Assembly: GCF_903642095.1 (NCBI RefSeq)
Contig: NZ_CAHJWD020000141.1
Span: 1 to 9,879, forward strand
Direction: 5' to 3'
Length of the DNA stretch: 9,879 nt
Source: Bathymodiolus brooksi thiotrophic gill symbiont
Lineage (GTDB): Bacteria > Pseudomonadota > Gammaproteobacteria > PS1 > Pseudothioglobaceae
The notes under the pieces are model-generated. The model did not search any database. It had not been told where the DNA came from and worked only from the letters and a program-made list of their open reading frames with translations. This document shows positions 1-7,217 of this stretch, piece by piece; position 1 is the first letter of the stretch; every line of letters begins with the position of its first letter. A program made the position numbers and the translations under genes.

Positions 1-83
1 ACAACCTCCCAATCATCAGGAATAACCCCAACTTCAGTTTGCCGATAGCCTTGTGGAATGTGTAAGTTTTTATCCATTTTCAT
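1..83 (-). CDS. hsdS: Type I restriction specificity subunit HsdS, N-terminus only (cut by window edge)
   Basis: Only the first 27 codons are in the window. From the ATG at 83 the protein reads MKMDKNLHIPQGYRQTEVGV and then IPDDWEV. The stretch GY(R/K)QTEVGVIPxDWEV is the characteristic opening of many HsdS subunits, just before the first target-recognition domain. HsdS sets the DNA sequence recognised by the HsdM/HsdR complex. A second in-frame ATG two codons later (77-75) could also be the start; neither has a good Shine-Dalgarno. The gene lies 9 bases after the fic stop on the same strand, so it is probably the last or next-to-last gene of the hsd operon. The rest of the gene, and any hsdR, would lie left of the window, so I cannot say whether it is intact. 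Confidence 0.8.
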   Translation of the reverse strand, partial: MKMDKNLHIPQGYRQTEVGVIPDDWEV

Positions 84-92
84 TGTCTGGTT

Positions 93-836
93 TTAGAGTA
101 ATTTCTCGCCCAATACATAAAAATAAGGCTCAAAACTTCGCTCAACTGCTTTGATGGTTAAATTCATAAAAGGTTGGTAATCTTGTTTTGTGTGTGCCAA
201 ATCTAATGCTTGATAATATTCCAATCTGTCTGCTACTTTAATGACAATAGGAGGGAAACCTGCTTTTAAAAGTTCAAGGTTCATTAGTAATCTTGCTGTT
301 CTACCGTTGCCATCAATAAAGGGGTGAATGCCAACAAAATCAATATGCACTCTTGCGGCTAACTCTACTGGGTGCATTTTTTTTTGATTTTGTGGGTAAC
401 TGTCAATAAAATCTGCCATTTTTTGCGCTACCTTAAAAAATTCTACTGGTTTGTGTTCTGCACCGCTGATAATAACATTGGTTTTGCGGTAACTTCCAGC
501 ATTTTGGTCGTTGATATTTTTAAGCACCAAAGTATGTATTTGTTTAACATCCAGTTCCGTTAAAGTGTTGTTTTTGTCGGTTAATTCTTGGATAAATAAA
601 ATGGCATTTTTGTGGTTGATTGCCTCGAGGTGTTCTATCATCGTTTTGCCGCCGATAGTAATACCTGATAGCACTACTTTCGTTTCTTGTAAGGTAAGTG
701 TGTTGCCCTCTATGGCATTTGAGTTATAGGTCCATTTAACAATTAAATCATCAACTAGATTGGTAAGTATTTCATTGGACAACGGTCGATATTTGTCAAG
801 TTTTACTTTTAGTTGGTCTATTATTTTGTAGTTCAT
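93..836 (-). CDS. fic: Fic/DOC family protein adenylyltransferase, inhibitory-helix class II, inside the hsd operon
   Basis: This 247-residue Fic protein is intact. The core motif HPFIDGNGRTAR is at residues 171-182 and matches HPFx(D/E)GNGRxxR, with His171 as the catalytic base and Asp175 and Asn177 for metal and phosphate binding. Near the N-terminus SNAIEG (39-44) matches the autoinhibitory (S/T)xxxE(G/N) helix, with Glu43 expected to block productive ATP binding; this is the class II layout (inhibitory helix in the same chain, N-terminal). Family knowledge: such enzymes move AMP from ATP onto a Ser, Thr or Tyr hydroxyl of a target protein. The target here is unknown. The start ATG (836-834) overlaps the hsdM stop as ATGA, so translation is probably coupled. 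Fic genes between hsdM and hsdS recur in type I loci, but their role there is not established. There is no terminal winged-helix extension beyond the Fic core. Confidence in the family is very high; confidence in function is low. Confidence 0.95.
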   Translation of the reverse strand: MNYKIIDQLKVKLDKYRPLSNEILTNLVDDLIVKWTYNSNAIEGNTLTLQETKVVLSGITIGGKTMIEHLEAINHKNAILFIQELTDKNNTLTELDVKQIHTLVLKNINDQNAGSYRKTNVIISGAEHKPVEFFKVAQKMADFIDSYPQNQKKMHPVELAARVHIDFVGIHPFIDGNGRTARLLMNLELLKAGFPPIVIKVADRLEYYQALDLAHTKQDYQPFMNLTIKAVERSFEPYFYVLGEKLL

Positions 837-2319
837 AACCCTAACTCCTGCAAATAACTGCTCATTTGTTTTTTAATGCCCGCCAGTTCAGTTTCTATTT
901 TGCTAATGTCTTTTTTAGTTTGGGCAATGTCCACAATTGCCTCTTCTTCAAAAGTATCTACGAATCTAGGGATGTTAAGATTATAGTCATTTTCTTGAAT
1001 TTCTGTTAAATTTGCTAAATGACTGTATTTTTCTAATTCTTTACGGTTTTTGTAGGTGGTTAAAATTTTATCAATATGCGAGTCTTCAAGTATATTTTGA
1101 TTTTTGTTCTTGGTAAATTCTTTACTTGCATCGATAAATAAAACATCAGTATTTTTTCTGTTTTTCTTAAAAACTAAAATGGCTACAGGGATAGAAGTGC
1201 CAAAAAATAGATTGGCAGGTAAGCCAATAACGCAATCTAACAAATTATTATCTAAAATTTTCTGCCTAATTTTGCCCTCACTCGCACCACGAAATAAGAC
1301 ACCGTGTGGCAATACTACGCCCATAGTGCCCTCTGTATTAAGGCTAGATAGCATATGCAGGACAAAGGCATAATCGCCTTTTGATTTAGGGGGAAGACCA
1401 TAATCAAAACGCCTATATAAATCATTCTCCAAATCATCACGCCCCATTTATCCAATGAAAAAGGTGGGTTTGCCACCACTATATCAAATTTCATTAAATG
1501 GTCATTATCTAAATGTAATGGGTTTCTAAGTGTGTCGCCCAAGCGAATATCTGCCTCATTAATTTCATGTAAAAACATATTCATTTTGCTAAAGGTTTGG
1601 GTTTGTCCGTTTTTTTCTTGACCAAATAGTGCAAAATTATTGTTGCCTATCTCTTTAGCGGCTTTGATAAGTAATGAACCAGAGCCACAAGCAGGATCGT
1701 AAATCCTATCGCCATCTTTGGCACCTACTAATTGAGCCAATAGGGTTGATATATGACTTGGGGTAAAAAATTCTCCACCCTTCTTGCCAGCATCAGAAGC
1801 AAAATGGGCAATAAGGTATTCATAAGCATCGCCAATCACATCCTCCCCTGCCAACATTGATGGGCGTAAATCTAGTTTTTCATCAGCAAAATCTTCTAAT
1901 AAATGTTTGAGTATGGCGTTTCTTTGTTTGGTATTGCCTAAATGGATTTCATTATTAAAATCAATACTTCTAAAAATACCTTCTAATTTTTCAAGATTGT
2001 CTTCTTGAATTTTTTCCAATACTTTGTTAATGACTTGCCCCAATTCACTTGACTCTTTTTGTGTGAGTAGGTATTCAAAAGTGCATTTATCATCAAGAAT
2101 GAACTTTTCAAGTTTAATGGCTTTGGCGATTCTATCCTGATTGTTGTTATATTTTTTGTGCAATAATTCTAATTTTTCACGATAAAAATCAGACAAATAT
2201 TTAACAAACAGCATAGTTAAAATATAATCTTTATATTGTGTGCTGTCTAATGTGCCACGAAAGGTATCGCAAGCCTTCCAAACAATATTATTAATTATTT
2301 CTTTTGTTGTTTTTGCCAT
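833..2319 (-). pseudogene. hsdM: Type I DNA methyltransferase subunit HsdM, split by a one-base frameshift
   Basis: Two reading frames together make one HsdM of about 495 residues, a normal family length. The first (from the ATG at 2319) has the N-terminal helical HsdM domain, GEFFTP at 183-188, the SAM-binding motif DPACGSG at 208-214 and the catalytic NPPF motif at 284-287. It follows the family until NPPFSLDKWG (residue 293), then runs into 41 unrelated residues, ending at 1315. The second frame picks up as GRDDLENDLYRRFDYGLPPK, exactly the expected continuation, and runs to a stop at 835-833. The break lies at the GGGG tract (plus-strand C4 at 1442-1445); adding one G restores TGG-GGG-CGT. 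HsdM methylates adenine and is needed for both modification and restriction. The ATG overlaps the half-S stop by one base (TAATG) and follows an AAGGAG. As read, the N-terminal part keeps both catalytic motifs but loses the C-terminal half. A sequencing error cannot be excluded. Confidence 0.9.
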
Positions 2320-2907
2320 TATTTTTCTCCTTGAAATTGCTTTGTTATTGTATCTAGTATATTTTGGGTAAAAATTTGTTTTTTCTTAGTTAACTCTGTC
2401 AATAACGCTTGTTCTTTATAAAGTAAATCCATCGTTTTAATTACTTTTCTTTGTGTTGATAATGGTAGTAAAGAAATATCCAGTTCGGCAATATCTCCAG
2501 TTCTTATCATTGGTATGGTTGTGCCTTTAACTGCTATATTGAATATTTTTTGACTTTGTTTGGAATTAAGATAATAGGCTAGAAACCTGCTGTTAATATT
2601 TTTATCATTTAGCCTAATAACACTCATTAATGATGAAATAACCAACCCTTGTGCGTTTTTATCAACATAGAGGGCGATATTTGGCGCTCTTAGTCTGATA
2701 ATAATATCATTTGTTTGGGTTAAATACTCTTGCTTGACTTCGCTATTAGAAACAAACTCATCTAAAGAGTTTGGGTTAATCTGTGTTGAATTAGAAAAAG
2801 ATTTTAAAGTGATTTTCTGATATTTTTTTTGCACATCATAGCGTGCTGCTTTTCTTGCGTGAAAACACCAAGCCTGTTTTAATTGTGGCAATATCTTTTA
2901 ACCTCAT
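2319..2907 (-). pseudogene. Short single-domain (half) type I specificity protein, frameshifted near its start
   Basis: The long frame gives about 190 residues ending in a specificity-subunit conserved helix (LPLSTQRKVIKTMDLLYKEQ, then a Lys/Leu-rich helix). The mid-part (NDIIIRLRAPNIALYVDKNA; FLAYYLNSKQSQKIF; GTTIPMIRTGDIAELDISLL) is a typical HsdS target-recognition domain. Only one such domain and one helix are present, so it is half the size of a normal HsdS. The long frame can start only at a TTG (2891), giving an odd MPQLKQAWCFHARK. The next frame from ATG 2907-2905 reads MRLKDIATIKTGLVFSRKK, a natural HsdS opening, before stopping. The frames meet at the A4 tract at plus positions 2850-2853; one extra A would join them into about 196 residues (…GLVFSRKKAARYD…). 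It is the first gene of the hsd operon and overlaps hsdM by one base. Family knowledge: half-S proteins can pair to form a full specificity unit. Whether this one modulates the downstream full-length HsdS is unknown. Confidence 0.82.
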
Positions 2908-2935
2908 AACTTCATCATTAATGTCTATTTTGAAA

Positions 2936-2963
2936 ATTATACATATAAAATATAATATGTCTA
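2936..2963 (-). promoter_or_regulatory. Candidate sigma-70 promoter of the hsd operon
   Basis: On the minus strand TAGACA (2963-2958) and TATAAT (2941-2936) are separated by 16 bases. The -10 is a consensus match and lies about 30 bases upstream of the half-S ATG at 2907. An inverted repeat, ACATAT-8-ATATGT (2941-2960), fills the spacer and could be an operator site, though in such AT-rich DNA it may be chance. No terminator is evident between the murD stop and this site. Confidence 0.5.
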
Positions 2964-2985
2964 CACACAAGTTAATACAAAAATA

Positions 2986-4230
2986 TTAGTATTTAGTTTT
3001 TATTTCTTCTTTAAACACCCGCCCCCGATGCTCAAAATTATCAAACATATCAAAACTGGCACAGGCTGGGGATAGTAGCACGGCTTCGCAGTTGGTATTG
3101 CTGGCGAGTTTGATGGCTGTTTGCATTGAGTTGGCTTGAGTGATTTGGGTGGTTTTTAAGTGGTTTTTGAAGGTGTTGGTGCTTTGACCGATGAGGATGA
3201 CGCTGGTGATGTGTTTGTTGATGAGGGTGAATAGTTTGCTATAGTTTTCGTCTTTTGGGGTGCCGCCGAGGATTAGGGTGATGGTTTTGTATTTGTTGGT
3301 TAGGGCTTTGATGGCTTTGATGGTGGAGATGGCATTGGTGGCTTTGGAGTCGTTGTAATAATCAATATTTTGTTTTTGGGCAACCCATTCTAGGCGGTGT
3401 TCTAGCCCTTTAAAGGTCTTGATACACGCAATCATTGATGTCATATCTAAGCCAATTTGATCGCCTAAGGATAATGCGGCTAGGATATTGGTAACATTGT
3501 GTTCGCCAATTAATTGCATTTCATTGACTGCCATTAACATATCATCGCCTTTTAAAAAATAACAACTGCCGTGGCAAGTAACGGTGCCAAAATCAACAGG
3601 CTGTTTGGGCATATCAATACCAAAATGCTTGGCAGATGGGTCTTGGGATACTAGGGCTTCATCACTATTTATAACCTTGGTTTGACAGTGTTGGTATAGG
3701 CTGAGTTTGGCGTTAACATAATGCTCAAAACTGGGGTATCGGTCTAGGTGGTCGGGGGTGATGTTAAGCACCACGCCAGCGAATAGATTTAAATTTTGTG
3801 TGTAATCGAGCTGATAACTTGAGAGTTCAAGCACATAAAACTCAACATTAGGAGATAGGCAATCAAGTGCTGGTTTGCCGATGTTGCCACCAATGGCGAC
3901 TTTTTTGTTATCGTTAGCAATCATTTCGCCGAGTAATTGGGTAACGGTTGATTTGCCATTTGAGCCAGTAATGCCGATAATTGGGGCTTGGGCGTGGCGT
4001 GAGAATAATTCAATATCGCTGGTGATAGAGATATTTTGTGCTCTTGCCCAGATAACAATAGGTTGCGTTTGTGGAATGCCCGGTGAGATAAAAATCTCGT
4101 CAATGCCTTGTAAAACAGATGGGTCTTTAATTTTCCTAGTGTCTTCGAATAGCGTAAAGGGGGTGTTTTTCTTGTCTAAAAAGCGTGCAATAGATTGTGC
4201 GGTTTTGCCGTTGCCTAAAATTAGTTTCAT
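2986..4230 (-). CDS. murD: UDP-N-acetylmuramoylalanine--D-glutamate ligase
   Basis: MurD adds D-glutamate to UDP-MurNAc-L-Ala with ATP in the cytoplasm, a step of peptidoglycan precursor synthesis. The 414-residue protein shows the Mur ligase order. It has an N-terminal Rossmann-like domain (from LILGNGKTAQSIARFL), the ATP P-loop GITGSNGKST at 86-95, and ITPDHLDRYPSFEHYVNAK at 157-175, whose Lys175 fits the carbamylated lysine. It also has the adenine-binding YYNDSKATN at 291-299, and the C-terminal LLSPACASFDMFDNFEHRG at 385-403. It is slightly shorter than the E. coli enzyme (about 438) but nothing essential is missing. The gene stands alone, with no other division or cell-wall gene beside it. 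It is divergent from the YccA-like gene and upstream of the hsd operon on the same strand. The ATG at 4230 lacks a clear Shine-Dalgarno. The plus strand across 3120-3360 is strongly G-rich relative to C, as expected of a gene read on the lagging strand. Confidence 0.97.
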   Translation of the reverse strand: MKLILGNGKTAQSIARFLDKKNTPFTLFEDTRKIKDPSVLQGIDEIFISPGIPQTQPIVIWARAQNISITSDIELFSRHAQAPIIGITGSNGKSTVTQLLGEMIANDNKKVAIGGNIGKPALDCLSPNVEFYVLELSSYQLDYTQNLNLFAGVVLNITPDHLDRYPSFEHYVNAKLSLYQHCQTKVINSDEALVSQDPSAKHFGIDMPKQPVDFGTVTCHGSCYFLKGDDMLMAVNEMQLIGEHNVTNILAALSLGDQIGLDMTSMIACIKTFKGLEHRLEWVAQKQNIDYYNDSKATNAISTIKAIKALTNKYKTITLILGGTPKDENYSKLFTLINKHITSVILIGQSTNTFKNHLKTTQITQANSMQTAIKLASNTNCEAVLLSPACASFDMFDNFEHRGRVFKEEIKTKY

Positions 4231-4248
4231 TGCATGCTGTTTTCAGAA

Positions 4249-4264
4249 TAAAATAGCTATTTTA
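4249..4264. promoter_or_regulatory. Perfect 16-bp palindrome between divergent murD and the YccA-like gene
   Basis: TAAAATAGCTATTTTA is identical to its reverse complement and is centred in the 60-base spacer (4231-4290) between two divergent starts. It lies 18 bases upstream of the murD ATG and 26 bases before the other ATG. Its position would let a dimeric regulator act on both promoters. It may instead be a chance AT-rich palindrome, since no known operator is recognised and promoter boxes in the spacer are not clear. Confidence 0.35.
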
Positions 4265-4290
4265 CACTTATCTATAAAGAGGGAAAAATC

Positions 4291-4962
4291 ATGCGTACAT
4301 TTTCAACAACTGCAAGTGCAGGTACTACAACGGTCAAAGTTAAAAACAAGGTTTTATCAGACACAATGAGGCTATTATCTTATACACTGATTTTTGGTGG
4401 TTTGGCATCTTGGTTTTCTGTTGCCTCTGGTGCGGGTTATGGCTCGGCGATAGTAAGCTCAGTTGCTGCACTTGTGGTGATTTGGTTTGTTTTGCCAAGA
4501 ACGCAAAATAGCAATAATGGTATTTTTACGGCTTTTGCTGTAGCGGGTTTGCTGGGGTATTCCCTTGGGCCGATGTTGACGCATTATTTATCAATGCCAA
4601 ATGGTGGTGAATTGGTATTACAGGCATTGACTGGGACGGGGGTGTCGTTTTTTGCCATTAGTTTTTATGCGCAAAATACTAAGAAAGATTTTAGTTTTTT
4701 AAATGGGATGATATTTTTTGCTATGATTGGCATAATTGTTTTGTCTTTAGTCAATGTATTTTTGATTGGATCCTCTCTTGTAAGTTTGGCGATTTCATTT
4801 GTAGTGGTGTTGCTAATGGGTGCTTATATGCTGTCGCAAATGTCATCTATTATCAACGGTGGCGAGACTAATTACATCGCTGCAACAGTGGGATTGTATT
4901 TAGCGTTACACAATATGTTCACCAGTTTGCTGTATATTTTAGGTTTTTCTAGCGACGATTAA
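4291..4962 (+). CDS. BAX inhibitor-1 / YccA family seven-helix inner-membrane protein
   Basis: The 223-residue protein is almost wholly hydrophobic after a polar, Thr/Ser-rich N-terminus (1-20). About seven membrane segments can be drawn: roughly 27-45, 52-69, 78-97, 108-127, 138-160, 162-182 and 195-218. The ending (ATVGLYLALHNMFTSLLYILG, split over 198-218) matches the family signature seen in proteobacterial YccA-like proteins, where the form is YxxxxNLFTSLLxILG. Family knowledge: E. coli YccA is a substrate and modulator of the FtsH membrane protease, and other members act as pH-sensitive calcium leak channels. The role here is inferred only by family. The start is supported by AAGAGGG about 8 bases upstream. 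The gene is followed 21 bases later by rppH and may be co-transcribed with it. It is divergent from murD across a short spacer holding a perfect palindrome. Confidence 0.9.
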   Translation: MRTFSTTASAGTTTVKVKNKVLSDTMRLLSYTLIFGGLASWFSVASGAGYGSAIVSSVAALVVIWFVLPRTQNSNNGIFTAFAVAGLLGYSLGPMLTHYLSMPNGGELVLQALTGTGVSFFAISFYAQNTKKDFSFLNGMIFFAMIGIIVLSLVNVFLIGSSLVSLAISFVVVLLMGAYMLSQMSSIINGGETNYIAATVGLYLALHNMFTSLLYILGFSSDD

Positions 4963-4983
4963 TTACAAACCCTTGACACCATA

Positions 4984-5520
4984 ATGATTGATAAAGAAGG
5001 ATACCGTGCCAATATTGGTATTGTTATTATCAATGATAAAAATCAGGTGTTTTTAGCCAAACGCCATCAACAAGACGGTTGGCAATTTCCACAAGGTGGT
5101 ATTGACGATGGCGAAAATGAGCTTGAAGCTTTGTTTCGTGAATTGAAAGAAGAAGTTGGTTTAACCCCCAAGCATGTCAATGTTATTGCCAAAACGCCAA
5201 AATGGTTGCGTTATAATTTGCCTGATTCTTGCATTCGGCGTAAGCAAAAACCAACTTGTATTGGTCAAAAGCAAGTTTGGTTCTTGTTGAAATTCATTGG
5301 CAAAGAAAACAATATTAAACTAGATGAGCATTCACAAATTGAATTTGATGATTGGATGTGGGTTGATTATTGGCACCCTATTAAAGTCATCGTTGATTTT
5401 AAAAAACCTGTTTATGAAGATATGCTCAAATCTTTAGCCCCTATCGTTTTTAACAACCAACACCAAATCCCTAAGTGCTACTCCCGCCCATTTAAATGTA
5501 GTGCAATCCCAATTCCCTAA
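4984..5520 (+). CDS. rppH: RNA pyrophosphohydrolase (Nudix)
   Basis: RppH removes pyrophosphate from the 5' triphosphate end of mRNA, which opens it to RNase E decay. The 178-residue protein begins MIDKEGYRANIGIVI, the typical RppH opening. The Nudix box spans residues 38-60 (GGIDDGENELEALFRELKEE then VGL), with all positions of Gx5Ex7REUxEExGU present and metal-binding Glu53, Glu56 and Glu57. Other RppH marks are GWQFPQGG, PTCIGQKQVWFLL and the WxWVxYWHP block. Length is close to the E. coli enzyme (176). There is no evident Shine-Dalgarno before the ATG; the gene begins 21 bases after the YccA-like gene and probably shares its transcript. The last 25 residues (after LAPIVF) are poorly conserved in the family, rich in Cys, Pro and Ser, and I cannot judge whether they are native. 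Confidence 0.96.
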   Translation: MIDKEGYRANIGIVIINDKNQVFLAKRHQQDGWQFPQGGIDDGENELEALFRELKEEVGLTPKHVNVIAKTPKWLRYNLPDSCIRRKQKPTCIGQKQVWFLLKFIGKENNIKLDEHSQIEFDDWMWVDYWHPIKVIVDFKKPVYEDMLKSLAPIVFNNQHQIPKCYSRPFKCSAIPIP

Positions 5521-5537
5521 CGCCCTCTTCTTTATAA

Positions 5538-5726
5538 AATCAAGCAAAACTTATTAAAGGGCATACGGCTGATAGCAATCAGTTTATAAATGATTATTTT
5601 AGAGAAGGTGTGCTGTCATACGATTATCAAACCGTAGGTAAATATCAAACAAAAATAGGAACATCTGAAATGATGAATAAATTCCCATCTTCTAATTATG
5701 ATGTCTACCGTGGAAAATGTAAATGA
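5538..5726 (+). pseudogene. Unrecognised coding remnant downstream of rppH
   Basis: A frame open for 62 codons without a proper start ends at TGA 5724-5726. It reads naturally as protein: AKLIKGHTADSNQFINDYFR, then EGVLSYDYQTVGKYQTKIG, then TSEMMNKFPSSNYDVYRGKC. Just upstream another frame (about 5455-5565) reads LSATPAHLNVVQSQFPNALF then FIKSSKTY before a stop, overlapping the 3' end of rppH. Together these look like a gene that lost its start and gained a frameshift. I do not recognise the family. No Shine-Dalgarno or ATG precedes it, so it is unlikely to be expressed as such. The alternative is a chance open frame in AT-rich DNA. Confidence 0.35.
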
Positions 5727-5801
5727 TACGGTTATAAACCCGTTCCCTGCAGTTTTGGTGAATAAAGCTTAAATTATGGTGTAATCTTGATGCTTTGATT
5801 T

Positions 5802-5823
5802 AAAAATGAAAAATCATTTTTTT
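5802..5823 (+). terminator. Weak AT-rich hairpin with T-run, possible terminator of the rppH transcript
   Basis: AAAAATGA (5802-5809) pairs with TCATTTTT (5814-5821) around an AAAA loop, followed by two more T. The stem has only one G-C pair, so it would be unstable and a poor intrinsic terminator. Its place, after the rppH region and before the hom promoter, is suitable. The rest of the spacer from 5727 to 5801 shows nothing I can name. Confidence 0.25.
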
Positions 5824-5879
5824 AATGCCCTTTCTTATAAAACCTCTTGCAAAATCAGGTAAGGCTTACTCAAGCGAAT

Positions 5880-5914
5880 TGGTATAATTTGGCTCTTTAA
5901 TTTTATCATTAGGA
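5880..5914 (+). promoter_or_regulatory. hom promoter (extended -10) and ribosome binding site
   Basis: TGGTATAAT (5880-5888) is a consensus extended -10 (TGnTATAAT). No good -35 lies 16-18 bases before it, which fits extended -10 promoters. AGGA at 5911-5914 is 8 bases before the hom ATG, a normal Shine-Dalgarno. The predicted leader is about 30 bases, too short for a classical threonine attenuator, and no Thr/Ile-rich leader peptide is seen. Confidence 0.55.
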
Positions 5915-5922
5915 CAAATACG

Positions 5923-7200
5923 ATGAATATCGGAATTTTAGGGCTGGGGACTGTTGGCGGTGGCGTTGTCAATGTTTTGGCAAAAAATCAAACTGAAATT
6001 AAGCGTCGCACAGGCACGCAAATCCAAGTAACACACGCTGCAATACGCGATATTAATCAATCTCGGATTTGTTCAACGGATGGTATTCAACTGACGCAAG
6101 ACCCAGCTGAAATTGTTAATAATGATTCAATTGATATCGTGCTAGAGTTAATGGGTGGCACGGGTTTGGCGAAAGAATTAGTGGAAACAGCAATTAAAAA
6201 TGGCAAGCATGTCATTACAGCTAACAAAGCTTTGATTGCCACGCATGGTAATGAACTACTGGCTTTGGCAAAAGCGAATAATACACATTTGTTATTTGAA
6301 GCGGCAGTGGCGGGGGGGATTCCAATCCTTAAATCTTTAGAGCAAGGACTGAGTGCCAATCAAATCGAAATGGTGGCTGGCATTATCAATGGCACAGGTA
6401 ACTTTATCTTAACTGAAATGCGTGACAAAGGCAGAGATTTTGACAGTGTTTTAAAAGAAGCACAGGAATTGGGTTATGCTGAAGCCGACCCAACTTTTGA
6501 TGTTGAAGGTATTGATGCAGCACACAAATTAGCCATATTGGCAGCCATTGCTTTTGGTTGTGAGTTGCAGTTTGACAAAGTTTCTACCGAAGGTATTAGT
6601 GAAATTAGTGGTGAAGATGTGGCTTTTGCTACAGAATTAGGTTATTCCATTAAGCACTTAGGCATTGCCAAGAAGTTAAAGGGTGAGATTCAAATGCGTG
6701 TGCATCCAACCTTAATTCCCAAAACTCGTTTATTGGCGAATGTTGACGGGGTAATGAATGCAGTATTGGTTCAAGGTAATGCGGTGGGTTCAACGCTTTA
6801 TTATGGGGCTGGTGCAGGCGATGAGGCAACGGCAAGTGCGGTAATTGCCGATTTGATTGATGTTATTAAAGGCACAGTAAGTAGCGATGTTTTGGGCTGG
6901 AAATCGTTTGTAGCAATGCCTTGTCAAAATCATAATGACATTGAAAGCATCTTTTACTTGCGTTTATTGGCTACTGATAAACCGGGTGTATTGGCAGATA
7001 TTACAGCAATTTTTGCTAATCACAATATCAGCGTAGAAGCAGTTGTGCAAAAGCAAATTGACGAACAAGACAATGCACACATTGCCATTATCACCAATCA
7101 AGTAAAGACTGGTGATATTCAAGCAGCGGTGGCAGAAATTCAAAATCATGATTTTATCCAAGAAAAGATTAAAATCATTCATGTGGAAACATTAGATTAA
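5923..7200 (+). CDS. hom: Homoserine dehydrogenase with C-terminal ACT domain
   Basis: This enzyme reduces L-aspartate 4-semialdehyde to homoserine with NAD(P)H, the branch step to threonine and methionine. The 425-residue protein has the nucleotide-binding loop GLGTVGGGV at 7-15, NKAL at 101-104, NGTGNFIL at 156-163 and the catalytic block EADPTFDVEGIDAAHKLAIL at 187-206, which contains the expected substrate-binding Asp/Glu and Lys. YYGAGAGDEATASAV at 294-308 follows. The C-terminus (about 345-420, from FYLRLLATDKPGVLADITAI) is an ACT domain, which in this monofunctional class usually gives threonine feedback inhibition. There is no fused aspartokinase, unlike E. coli ThrA. The start has an AGGA 8 bases upstream. 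It is followed 77 bases later by thrC, so two threonine steps are adjacent; thrB is not in the window. Bases 6721-6840 hold about 42 G to 17 C by hand count, a strong leading-strand bias. Confidence 0.97.
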   Translation: MNIGILGLGTVGGGVVNVLAKNQTEIKRRTGTQIQVTHAAIRDINQSRICSTDGIQLTQDPAEIVNNDSIDIVLELMGGTGLAKELVETAIKNGKHVITANKALIATHGNELLALAKANNTHLLFEAAVAGGIPILKSLEQGLSANQIEMVAGIINGTGNFILTEMRDKGRDFDSVLKEAQELGYAEADPTFDVEGIDAAHKLAILAAIAFGCELQFDKVSTEGISEISGEDVAFATELGYSIKHLGIAKKLKGEIQMRVHPTLIPKTRLLANVDGVMNAVLVQGNAVGSTLYYGAGAGDEATASAVIADLIDVIKGTVSSDVLGWKSFVAMPCQNHNDIESIFYLRLLATDKPGVLADITAIFANHNISVEAVVQKQIDEQDNAHIAIITNQVKTGDIQAAVAEIQNHDFIQEKIKIIHVETLD

Positions 7201-7217
7201 AACAAAAAAAACTTGTG

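Noticed and set aside
3875..4369. A long plus-strand open frame opposite murD and into the YccA-like gene
   Set aside because: It is antisense to clear murD motifs and has no family resemblance; a shadow of the real genes.
4973..4978. TTGACA just before rppH, a perfect -35 box
   Set aside because: No -10 box lies 16-18 bases downstream, and the site would put transcription inside rppH.
5522..5855. Similar stretches (5522-5550 and 5827-5855), each GCCCT…CTT…TATAAAA…GCAAAA, flanking the coding remnant
   Set aside because: They match only with several gaps and mismatches in AT-rich DNA; not good enough to call a direct repeat or a target-site duplication.
5881..5922. Threonine attenuator or leader peptide before hom
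   Set aside because: The leader from the predicted promoter is only about 30 bases and contains no Thr/Ile-rich short frame or terminator.
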